DNA of 51,402 bases from NCBI GenBank assembly GCA_904420005.1, contig CAJFTT010000068.1:1-51402 (forward strand), in the 5' to 3' direction. The translations under genes were made by a program, and so were the position numbers. The notes under the pieces were generated by a model, which saw nothing but the letters and a program-made list of their open reading frames with translations, was not told the DNA's origin and ran no database searches. Of the stretch, positions 9,439 through 16,218 are shown in pieces (the stretch's first letter is position 1; the number at the start of each line of letters is the position of its first letter). Source of the stretch: Candidatus Tabaqchalia intestinavium (GTDB lineage Bacteria; Bacillota; Clostridia; Oscillospirales; CAJFTT01).

Positions 9439-9458
9439 GGATTTTGACGCCAAAATCC
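9439..9458. promoter_or_regulatory. Perfect 8-bp-arm palindrome upstream of the radical SAM promoter
   Basis: GGATTTTG, a 4-nt centre ACGC, then CAAAATCC. It lies just 17 nt before the -35 box, so it could be an operator. Low GC and lack of a T-run make a terminator less likely. Confidence 0.35.
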
Positions 9459-9475
9459 ATAATTTCAACTATTTC

Positions 9476-9504
9476 TTGTTTTATAGTAACATATGTCATA
9501 TAAT
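9476..9504 (+). promoter_or_regulatory. Putative sigma-A promoter of the radical SAM gene
   Basis: TTGTTT, a 17-nt spacer and a perfect TATAAT, 31 nt before the start codon. Confidence 0.65.
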
Positions 9505-9535
9505 AATTTCAGATAATGAAGGAAGAAGTGAAAAA

Positions 9536-10573
9536 ATGTTCACGAGCATAACTGTTTGTCTTGATATGTTTGGTTGTCCGAATCGGTGTAAGCATTGTTG
9601 GGTTGGACATTCTCCAAACGGCAATTTGAAAAATGATGATTTGAAATTTCTTGCAGAAAAATTTCGCCCATTTACAAACTGCTTAACAGTTTATGACTGG
9701 TATCGCGAACCGGATTATAAAGATAACTACAAAGAGCTTTGGGATTTATGCAATAGTCTTTCAGATACTCACGAAAAACACTTTGAACTTATCAGTGTTT
9801 GGCGTATAGTTCGCGACAAAGAATATGTAAAGTGGCTTTCTTCACTCGGATTAAACGCGGCTCAGCTTACTTTATTCGGAGGGCAGGAAAAAACAGATTA
9901 TTATACTGGTAGAGAAAACGCATACAACGAAATATTAGAAGCAATTGAAATATTAGTTGAAAATAGAATTTCCCCCCGCATACAAGTTTTTGTTAACAAA
10001 GATAATATTGATGAACTTCCGTTTATCGAAAATCTCATTAAAAGCTTAGATTTAGAAAATCGTTGCAAATCTTTTGGCGGAGAATTTTCACTATTTTTGC
10101 ATCAAGGCTCTTGCGACGGCGAAAACGAAAAATTATATGCCATCCGAGTAACTTCAGATGATTTGCACAAAATTCCGCAAACGCTTGCAAAGTATACATT
10201 AAAGCATTTTAATAAAACAAATATGGAAGAGGTGTTCGGAAAAACAGAACAGGTACTTTACGAGGAACTGATAAATGATAATTCGACGGCAAGTTATGTG
10301 AGCGATACTCCTGTTTTCTACATAGATAAAGAGTTTAATGTTTATCCGAACGTGACTACTCCTGAAGTGGCTTGGGTTTTAGGTAATTTAAAAACGGATA
10401 AAATAGAAACTGTACTTGAGAACTATGCCGAAAGCAAAAGTGTTGCACAACATACTCGCCTGACGGTTCCCCTTTGCAACATTGTTCAATCACAAGGTGA
10501 TTGTAAAAGCCAAAGATTATTCGCTAAAGGCGATTATATAGAATATCTGCTAAATAAATATTGTAGAAAATGA
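9536..10573 (+). CDS. Radical SAM protein, function unknown
   Basis: 345-residue protein with the radical SAM iron-sulfur motif GCPNRCKHCW near the N-terminus (Cys 14, 18 and 21 as CxxxCxxC), which binds a 4Fe-4S cluster and SAM. Additional Cys residues lie in the C-terminal third (PLCNIVQSQGDCK and the last NKYCRK), possibly holding an auxiliary cluster as in SPASM-like enzymes, though the spacing is not a classical SPASM. The ATG at 9536 follows GAAGGAAG; an upstream in-frame ATG at 9476 overlaps the promoter and is rejected. The gene is strikingly AT-rich compared with every neighbour, has its own promoter and terminator and no partner gene, all signs of recent transfer. No peptide substrate gene is visible beside it. 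Confidence 0.85.
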   Translation: MFTSITVCLDMFGCPNRCKHCWVGHSPNGNLKNDDLKFLAEKFRPFTNCLTVYDWYREPDYKDNYKELWDLCNSLSDTHEKHFELISVWRIVRDKEYVKWLSSLGLNAAQLTLFGGQEKTDYYTGRENAYNEILEAIEILVENRISPRIQVFVNKDNIDELPFIENLIKSLDLENRCKSFGGEFSLFLHQGSCDGENEKLYAIRVTSDDLHKIPQTLAKYTLKHFNKTNMEEVFGKTEQVLYEELINDNSTASYVSDTPVFYIDKEFNVYPNVTTPEVAWVLGNLKTDKIETVLENYAESKSVAQHTRLTVPLCNIVQSQGDCKSQRLFAKGDYIEYLLNKYCRK

Positions 10574-10587
10574 ACGTAAGCTGGCTC

Positions 10588-10626
10588 AAACAAAATGTAC
10601 ACTGCCCCGAATGGGCAATTTTGTTT
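10588..10626 (+). terminator. Terminator of the radical SAM gene
   Basis: Nested stem: outer AAACAAAAT / ATTTTGTTT, inner TGCCC-CGAAT-GGGCA. It begins 14 nt after the stop codon. Confidence 0.75.
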
Positions 10627-10864
10627 CCTTATGTAGCCTCTCCCTTCGGCGGGCGTCTCGTTTTGTGAAGAAACCAGAATGGCGCACGCTGGCGCGCCCG
10701 CCGTCCTGCCGCGGCCTCGTCCGTGCCCCTTCCCTTCCACCGCTGGGGCCATAGTGTTTTTCGGGCGGAAAACAGGCGCTGGCCTCGCCGACGAGGCCGC
10801 CGGGCGCTCGCCCGCGGGCGAGGAAAACACAGCCGGCCGCCTGGTTGGCATCACAAAAACCGTC

Positions 10865-10887
10865 TTTCCCTTTGCCCACTGAGAGTA
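10865..10887 (-). repeat. Dispersed short repeat, copy B
   Basis: TTTCCCTTTGCCCACTGAGA with the same left flank (AACACAGCC about 45 nt upstream) as copy A at 62-85. It is followed within 20 nt by a degenerate tRNA. Confidence 0.5.
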
Positions 10888-10905
10888 AAATAACGTTCCA
10901 AATTT

Positions 10906-10960
10906 AGACTCGAATTATCTGCCGCTCGAGGCGGCGGACCGCTCTATCCAGCTGCGGTCC
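10906..10960 (-). pseudogene. Degenerate tRNA (Arg-like)
   Basis: On the minus strand it reads GGACCGCAGCTGGATAGAGC, then an anticodon-arm-like hairpin GCCGC-CTCGA-GCGGC, then AATTCGAGTCT resembling a T-loop. The D-stem, T-stem and acceptor do not pair properly, so it is not a working tRNA. The AGCTGGATAGAGC D-arm is typical of tRNA-Arg. Confidence 0.45.
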
Positions 10961-11444
10961 ATTTTTCTGCACAGCCTGCAAGAGAAAAGGGCCTGGCAGG
11001 CGTGTGTTCCAACCCACCCTTAGAAGGCGGCTATGGGATGGTGTTCCCGCCCCGCGCCCGATATTATGCGCCCGGGGGAATCTGCCCGGCGGCCCGTCCG
11101 CCAGGCAGGTTCCCCCGGGCTTTGCCGTTCGCTGGTGCGCGGCCGGCCCGGCTGGCCACAGGCCGGGGGCCGGATAAAGGCAGCCTCCGATCGCACGCCG
11201 CGCCGGCCGGCGGCGCTTTTGGGGAAAATTTTCGTCAGAGCCGGCAGCCGGCAGGACGGCCGGGGAAAGACCGTCGCCCGGCCGCCGCCTCTCCGCCGGG
11301 GGCGGCGAAGGCTTTGGCTTTTTGGGACGAGGGCCGGGAGACGGCCCTTTTTTGCGCGCTGCCCGCCGTTCCCGGTCGGGACCCTGCGGGCGTTGCCGGC
11401 GCGCCGCCCCCGGACGTTCACGCCCGGCCGCCGGAGGACAGCAA

Positions 11445-11481
11445 AACCGCCGCCGCGCTGCAATCGAGCGCGGCGGCGGTT
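11445..11481 (-). terminator. Terminator after bofA
   Basis: 15-bp perfect stem (AACCGCCGCCGCGCT on one arm) with a 7-nt loop. On the minus strand it is followed by TTGC completing a TTTT run. It starts 36 nt beyond the bofA stop. Confidence 0.8.
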
Positions 11482-11516
11482 CCTGGAATCGAGGGACGAT
11501 GCGGCGGCGGGGCAGC

Positions 11517-11768
11517 TCAGATCTGCCAGACGACGCGCAGCAGCGCGAGGCCCAGCGCGCCGGCAGGCCCCAGCGCCACGGATGTACCGACCGTCAGGGC
11601 GTTGACCGGCAGCGTGATGCCGGTCAACGGCGAGAGGCACACCACCGCCACGACGGTCAAAAGGCCCAGGATCGCGCTCATGACGAACGCGCCGAGCATC
11701 CTTTTCTTGAACAGCAGATACAGGAGCGGGGGCACGAGGACGACGGCGGCGACGATCTGCCAGATCAA
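11517..11768 (-). CDS. bofA: BofA family protein (pro-sigma-K processing inhibitor type)
   Basis: 83-residue membrane protein with two to three hydrophobic segments (residues about 3-18, 26-45 and 58-80) and the family signature LPVNALTVGTSVALGPAGALGLALL at the C-terminal end, seen here as LPVNALTV then LGPAG. In Bacillus, BofA sits in the mother-cell-derived outer forespore membrane and holds the SpoIVFB protease inactive until engulfment signals arrive. The gene begins 4 nt after the DUF2508 gene, in the same order as yaaL-bofA of Bacillus. This supports a spore-forming host, although BofA-like proteins also occur outside strict sporulators. Confidence 0.85.
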   Translation of the reverse strand: MIWQIVAAVVLVPPLLYLLFKKRMLGAFVMSAILGLLTVVAVVCLSPLTGITLPVNALTVGTSVALGPAGALGLALLRVVWQI

Positions 11769-11772
11769 ACGG

Positions 11773-12021
11773 TCATCCCGCGGCTTTGCCGGACTCGAGC
11801 TTGGCGCGCCGCATCAGGTAACGGTAGCGCGTCTCCAGCGCCTGCAGCTCGAAAATCGCGGCTTCCACCAGCGTCTCGTCCTCCGCCATCGAAAAGCGGT
11901 TGTTGGCCTGCGCCATCTTCCGCTGCACGTCCTCCAGCTGCTCCCGGATGGTGGGCTCTGCCTCTTCCCTGGCCTCCTGCCGGCGGAACAGCCCCAGGAT
12001 CTCCCCCAAAACGTTTTCCAT
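11773..12021 (-). CDS. yaaL: DUF2508 / YaaL family protein
   Basis: 82-residue soluble protein rich in charged helical sequence. The central block REQLEDVQRKMAQANNRF and the C-terminal ELQALETRYRYLMRRAK match the YaaL/DUF2508 family found beside bofA. No biochemical role is known. I place the start at the ATG (12021), which has GGAAGGA 11 nt upstream; a GTG three codons earlier would be too close to that site. It is the first gene of a two-gene operon with bofA. recR, the usual third partner, is absent. Confidence 0.8.
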   Translation of the reverse strand: MENVLGEILGLFRRQEAREEAEPTIREQLEDVQRKMAQANNRFSMAEDETLVEAAIFELQALETRYRYLMRRAKLESGKAAG

Positions 12022-12444
12022 CGCGAACACCGTCCTTCCAATCTATTCTATGCACTTATTGTTGGATGGTATTCCCAGCATTATACATTCGCGGCAGACT
12101 TTGGCGGAAGATTTATCCCGGCGCCGCGAAGCAGGGGCGACGATTGGCGGCAGCCCGCACGCCGCACGGGAGAAGAAGCAGGGAAAGCAGACGCCCGCTT
12201 TTATTCATAATTTATTCGTCTTCCGTGCCGATATATATATATATATATTAGTATAAAGAAATTTGAAATACTGAAATATGTATGGATTTTAATTGACATT
12301 TTAACGTGAAAATAGTAAAATTTATTTTGGAAATTCTTCAAAAACGCATGTTGGATCCAGGCGGCGGCTGCGCTGCGCGCATTTTCCTGCGGATGGAAGA
12401 TTGTCTGCCGGGCGGGGTGCAGCAATTTTACGGAGGGATGAGAA
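12022..12444. other. Divergent spacer with an (AT) microsatellite
   Basis: This separates yaaL from the paralogous membrane-protein pair. A run of nine AT dinucleotides lies at 12231-12248. A TATAAT-like -10 on the minus strand (12080-12085) may serve yaaL, but no good -35 goes with it. The plus-strand promoter is listed separately. Confidence 0.5.
12293..12321 (+). promoter_or_regulatory. Putative sigma-A promoter for the tandem paralogue pair
   Basis: Perfect TTGACA, a 17-nt spacer, then TAAAAT; the start codon is about 120 nt downstream. Confidence 0.7.
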
Positions 12445-13074
12445 ATGCAAACCGCGGTTCGAAAAGGCAATCTTCGGCGCATTCTGATTGTCGTTGGCAT
12501 CGTTCTGGTGCTGGCGATCATTGGAACGCTGGTCTATCTGTTCGGGATCGACATGAAACGGGATCGCTATTACCAGCCCGAGGTGTCGCAGGTAAGGCTG
12601 GCGCACATCCTCGACGAACTTAAACAGCCGACCCGAATGGGGTTTGAAACTTTCACAGTGGAGGAGCGCGGCAGAGAGGGAATCTATTGCATCGCTGCGA
12701 TGGATGATTTGGGACGTGAGGAAGTGGAAGGCGGCCCTACTACAATTCAGCAGTTTGCGGGCCAGTACAATCAATACCTGGTTTTCCCTGCACAGGACAT
12801 AGAAATGGAAATAGAAGATGTCCAGTACGTGCCGCTGTGGTCATCGTGGGATCGCGGCCAGCCAGACTATCGCGGGAACTTATATGCTGAAATATCTGGT
12901 GAAGAGGAGGCTGCGGGCAAGCCCAATTATCGACGGCAGTTTTTGGTAACCCTTCGCATAGGGGAAAACTATTACACGCTCCGCGGTTTCTGCAAATCCG
13001 ATTCCTTCTATGACTTCCTGCAGGAGGCCGTGCAGCTGGCGAACGAAAACTTCGGCGCGGCCGCGGCGGCGTGA
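12445..13074 (+). CDS. Membrane-anchored protein of unknown function, paralogue 1
   Basis: 209 residues. A basic N-terminus is followed by one transmembrane segment (about residues 13-33, ILIVVGIVLVLAIIGTLVYL), leaving a soluble domain that by the positive-inside rule faces outward. That domain is clearly homologous to the next gene: both have FTVEERG/FVVEERG then GIYC, then a GNLYA block with EEAAGKPNYRRQ, and end in FCKSDSF..FLQEAV..NENFGAA. GGAGGGATGAGAA places the start at 12445. I do not recognise the family; the fold might be lipoprotein-like but has no lipobox. Confidence 0.75.
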   Translation: MQTAVRKGNLRRILIVVGIVLVLAIIGTLVYLFGIDMKRDRYYQPEVSQVRLAHILDELKQPTRMGFETFTVEERGREGIYCIAAMDDLGREEVEGGPTTIQQFAGQYNQYLVFPAQDIEMEIEDVQYVPLWSSWDRGQPDYRGNLYAEISGEEEAAGKPNYRRQFLVTLRIGENYYTLRGFCKSDSFYDFLQEAVQLANENFGAAAAA

Positions 13075-13132
13075 AGGGGAAACCTGCGAGGGAAGGGCTC
13101 GCCCGGCGGCAGGATTTGGCGAGGTGGAAAAG

Positions 13133-13756
13133 ATGAAAAGGCTGCAAAAGGTAAGGGAGCTTCTCCGCGAGGACGACGTGCAGGCAATAGTCAGCATCCT
13201 TCTGGCTTTTTTGTTTATCTTTCTCCCGTTGGCCTATCTGTATTACGACGACCATAGTTCCACCCTTCGTTATCCTGCCGTATCGCAGAAAAAGCTGCCC
13301 GACATTCTCGGCGCGCTTTCCCAGCCTGCCACGCTCGGAGAGGAGACCTTCGTCGTGGAGGAACGCGGGAAGCAGGGAATTTATTGCCTCTCGGTTATGG
13401 AGGATGCGCAGGGCAGTGAAACCTTTGATACCGCAAAGTTCTTTTCACCAACACTATATTTTGACCTGCCTGAGCAAGACGCGGAGATCGTGGTTGAAAA
13501 AGCACGATACATGCCGTGGATTCGTGCAAAGCGGTACGATGAATATTCCGGCAATCTCTATGCGCAGTATACGAATTCCGAAGAAGCGGCAAATAAACCT
13601 AACTATCGCCATCAGCTTTCCACCACCATTCGCAAAGGAGAGTATTACTACAAGTTTGTGGGTTTCTGCAAATCCGATTCTTTTGATGTCTTCCTGCAGG
13701 AGGCTGTGCGACTGGTAAATGAAAACTTCGGTGCGGCAGAAGAGACGGCACCGTGA
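13133..13756 (+). CDS. Membrane-anchored protein of unknown function, paralogue 2
   Basis: 207 residues with a basic N-terminus, one transmembrane segment (about residues 20-40, IVSILLAFLFIFLPLAYLYY) and an extracytoplasmic domain homologous over its full length to the preceding gene. The strongest identity is at the C-terminus, where nucleotide similarity is also obvious, so this is a fairly recent tandem duplication. The ATG at 13133 follows GAGGTGGAAAAG, and upstream frame extension overlaps paralogue 1. It probably shares the paralogue 1 promoter. Function unknown. Confidence 0.75.
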   Translation: MKRLQKVRELLREDDVQAIVSILLAFLFIFLPLAYLYYDDHSSTLRYPAVSQKKLPDILGALSQPATLGEETFVVEERGKQGIYCLSVMEDAQGSETFDTAKFFSPTLYFDLPEQDAEIVVEKARYMPWIRAKRYDEYSGNLYAQYTNSEEAANKPNYRHQLSTTIRKGEYYYKFVGFCKSDSFDVFLQEAVRLVNENFGAAEETAP

Positions 13757-14162
13757 GGGGGAAGCCGGCAAACGCCTCTTGCAGCAACCCGGCGCGACGA
13801 TCCCCGGACCTGGCGGGAGACGGTCGTCCGTCTTGGCCGCCGCGGACGCTTGCGGCTCCCCGGCCGCTTTTCCGGCGGTCGCGCGCTTCCCGGGGCCCCG
13901 GCCGCCCGGCTTTGCTCCCGGCCCTTCCCCTTTCGGGCGGCCGGCCGCGGTGACGAACGGGCGCGGCAGGCGGATCGGCCTTTTCACAGGCTCCGGCGGG
14001 GCCGCCCCCGTCCTTGACGAGCGAGATCCGCCGGAGCCCGGCGGGGATGGGATTCGCGCTTTTTCTCTTGCGGACAGGCCCGCCGCATGGTACAATAAAC
14101 GAAACGATGCGGCCTGGGTTCTGGCGCTGCGTATCACAGGGCGCGCAAGGGAGGACTGGAAA
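13757..14162. other. GC-rich spacer with hairpin
   Basis: No coding frame is supported. An 11-bp inverted repeat (GGCTCCGGCGG at 13989-13999 with its complement at 14028-14038) could fold, but lacks a T-run. Confidence 0.4.
14068..14096 (+). promoter_or_regulatory. Putative promoter of the GT-C glycosyltransferase
   Basis: TTGCGG, a 17-nt spacer and TACAAT, 66 nt before the start codon. Confidence 0.45.
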
Positions 14163-15404
14163 ATGCAAATACTTTCGCAGCGGCAGCGCCGCGAGACGGA
14201 AAATCTGCTGTTTCTGATGATCGTCACGGCGGCGGGGCTTCTGCTGCGGATTTCGCTGTTTCCCTTCGAGTCGGGGGATTACCATCAGTTTCTGCACGGC
14301 TGGTTCGAGACGCTGCAGCAAAACGGCGGGATCCGCGCCATCGGGATGGAGATCGGCGACTATATGCCGCCGTATTTTTATCTGCTGAGCCTGCTGACCT
14401 ATCTGCCCATGCGGGATCTGTTCTCCATCAAGCTGCTGTCCGCTGTGGCGGATGTGGTGCTGGCCTGCTTCGTCTGCCGCGTGGTCAACCTGCGCTTCCC
14501 CGACCGGCAATATGGCTATCTCGCCTATGCGCTGACGCTTTTCTGCCCGACGGTGGTGCTCAACAGCGCCGTCTGGGCGCAGTGCGACGCGATCTTCACC
14601 GCCGCGCTCGTCGCCTGCCTGTATTACTGCATGACCGGCAAGGACTGGAAGGCGATGGTCGCGTTCGGCGTGGCGTTTGTCTTCAAGCTGCAGGCGGTAT
14701 TCTTCGCGCCCTTCCTCGCGGTGCTCGTGCTCAAGCGGCGCCTGCGCTGGCGCACGCTGCTGGCCGTGCCGGCGGTCTATCTCATCAGCATCCTGCCCGC
14801 CGCGATCGCGGGCCGCGATTTCCTCGACCTGCTGACCGTCTATTTCCGCCAGGCGGGGCAATATTCCATGATCTCCATGTTCGCCACCAACCTTTATACC
14901 TGGATCCCCACCGGCTGGTCGGAATATCTCGGCACGCCGCTGGTCATCTTCGCGCTGACGGGCATCTTCATCGCGGTGGCCGCCCTGTACCGCAAACGTT
15001 TCGCCATGACGGGGGAGATCCTCGTTTCCCTGGCGCTGTTCTTCGCGATGCTGGTGCCGTTCCTGCTTCCGCATATGCACGAGCGGTATTTTTACCTCGC
15101 CGACGTGCTGTCGCTGGTGTTCGTGTTCTATTTCCCGCGCAAGCTCTATGTGCCGGGCATCATGATCCCCGCGTCGATCTTCGCCGTGTGCCATAATCTT
15201 TTCGGCACGGAATTTGTGCAGGTGGAGCTGGTCAGCGCGCTGGTGCTGGTGGATCTGATCCTGGTCGGGGCGCATACGGCGCGGCTGCTGTTCGCGTCGG
15301 GGGCCGCGATGCGCGCGGAAGCGGAGACGCCCGCGCCGGCCGCATCGATGCAGGCCGCGCCGGACCGGCCGGAGGCCGACCCGATGCAGACGCCCGCCCC
15401 GTGA
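14163..15404 (+). CDS. GT-C-type integral membrane glycosyltransferase (mannosyltransferase-like)
   Basis: 413-residue polytopic membrane protein with about nine to ten hydrophobic segments, starting at residues 15-30. The first outward loop has an acidic stretch FESGDYHQFLHGWF, matching the catalytic Asp/Glu region of GT-C enzymes that use polyprenyl-phosphate sugars, and a second loop holds EIGDYMPPYFY. LLPHMHERYFYLADVLS near the C-terminus matches the conserved HERY region of GT39/GT87-like proteins. The last 50 residues are Ala/Pro-rich and probably unstructured. The ATG at 14163 follows GGGAGGACTGGAA. The acceptor is unknown; cell-surface glycan or protein modification is plausible. Confidence 0.82.
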   Translation: MQILSQRQRRETENLLFLMIVTAAGLLLRISLFPFESGDYHQFLHGWFETLQQNGGIRAIGMEIGDYMPPYFYLLSLLTYLPMRDLFSIKLLSAVADVVLACFVCRVVNLRFPDRQYGYLAYALTLFCPTVVLNSAVWAQCDAIFTAALVACLYYCMTGKDWKAMVAFGVAFVFKLQAVFFAPFLAVLVLKRRLRWRTLLAVPAVYLISILPAAIAGRDFLDLLTVYFRQAGQYSMISMFATNLYTWIPTGWSEYLGTPLVIFALTGIFIAVAALYRKRFAMTGEILVSLALFFAMLVPFLLPHMHERYFYLADVLSLVFVFYFPRKLYVPGIMIPASIFAVCHNLFGTEFVQVELVSALVLVDLILVGAHTARLLFASGAAMRAEAETPAPAASMQAAPDRPEADPMQTPAP

Positions 15405-15463
15405 CGAAATGCGCGATACCGGGCGAGGAAAATACAAACAGGAGATATGCGCCGGAATATTAC

Positions 15464-15513
15464 AAAATGCATATGGCCTCCCTGGGCTGGCCCAGGGAGG
15501 CCATATGCATTTT
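15464..15513. repeat. Perfect 24-bp inverted repeat
   Basis: Two 24-nt arms match perfectly around a 2-nt TG centre; the inner part is CCTCCCTGGGC and the outer ends are AAAA and TTTT. It lies 60 nt after the glycosyltransferase stop. It may act as a bidirectional terminator, but a perfect stem this long with so tight a centre is unusual and could also be a small mobile palindrome. Confidence 0.8.
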
Positions 15514-15633
15514 ACATGGTGTTGACAAACGCGCGGTGGCAGCTGGCGCAGGACGGATATAAAGTTATAGGTGAAAACGCAAGGCCGCCTTTTATGCGAT
15601 CTTGGAGTTCCAACAGAAGGAAGGATACGGCGA

Positions 15634-16167
15634 ATGGAGGATATCATTCTTTACGCGAGCCGGTACGGGACCGCCCGCCGGTATGCCGAAGCGCTTTCCG
15701 CGCAGTCGGGCCTTCCGGCGCTGCGCGCCGCCGACGCGCCGCCGCTTGCGGACAAGCGCACGATCGTGTATCTGGGCGGTTTGTATGCCGGCAACGTGCT
15801 GGGATTGCGAAAAGCCATGCGGGGCCTCTCCCTGCAGGACGGGCAGCGGCTGATGCTTGTCACGGTTGGCTTGACCGACCCCGACGCGCCCGGGGCCAAG
15901 GAAAGCATTCGCGATTCCCTGCGGCGGCAGCTCCCTGCCGCGCTGTTCGACCGGGCGGAATTGTACCATCTGCGGGGCGGTATTGATTACGCCGCGCTCT
16001 CTATGGGACATCGGGCGCTGATGGCGCTGATGCATCGTTCCCTGCGCGGGACGCCGCCCGAGCGATGGACCGCGCAGGATCGCGCCGTGCTCGAGACTTA
16101 TGGCGAACAGGTGGACTTCACGGATTTCCGCGCGCTGGCCCCGATCCTCGCACAGCTGCGGCGATGA
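15634..16167 (+). CDS. Flavodoxin-domain protein
   Basis: 177-residue cytoplasmic protein. The N-terminus DIILYASRYGTARRYAEALS is the FMN-phosphate loop of the flavodoxin fold, followed by IVYLGGLYAGNVLG and LVTVGLTDP at the usual strand positions. The overall length and TPPERWTA tail resemble the HemG/flavodoxin_5-like group. It probably transfers electrons or acts as a quinone- or protoporphyrinogen-type oxidoreductase; the partner is unknown. GAAGGAAGG precedes the ATG at 15634. A multi-pass membrane protein follows 51 nt later. Confidence 0.82.
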   Translation: MEDIILYASRYGTARRYAEALSAQSGLPALRAADAPPLADKRTIVYLGGLYAGNVLGLRKAMRGLSLQDGQRLMLVTVGLTDPDAPGAKESIRDSLRRQLPAALFDRAELYHLRGGIDYAALSMGHRALMALMHRSLRGTPPERWTAQDRAVLETYGEQVDFTDFRALAPILAQLRR

Positions 16168-16218
16168 AGCCGGGGCGTTGCCAGGTGGCTTTTGCAACGC
16201 AAGAGAGGAGCGGATACG

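Larger units (their letters stand above)
9091..9535. other. Junction region before the radical SAM gene
   Basis: GC falls sharply near 9300. This stretch contains a tRNA 5'-half remnant, a repeat copy, a terminator, a palindrome and a promoter, each listed separately. No gene is supported. Confidence 0.6.
10574..11516. other. Spacer with island right edge, no supported gene
   Basis: GC returns to the genomic level after about 10630. It contains the radical SAM terminator, repeat copy B, a second tRNA-like remnant and the bofA terminator. The stretch 10970-11440 shows nothing I can name. Confidence 0.5.

Noticed and set aside
12201-12260. (AT)n run as a possible phase-variable promoter
   Set aside because: The run is nearly 200 nt from either start codon and not placed between -35 and -10 boxes, so phase variation is unsupported.
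13719-14162. 148-codon N-terminal extension of the GT-C glycosyltransferase frame
   Set aside because: It overlaps the end of the preceding gene and a promoter, and has no hydrophobic or conserved character.
15514-15633. TTGACA at 15525 as a -35 box for the flavodoxin gene
   Set aside because: The nearest TATAAA lies 24 nt further on, too far for a sigma-A promoter.
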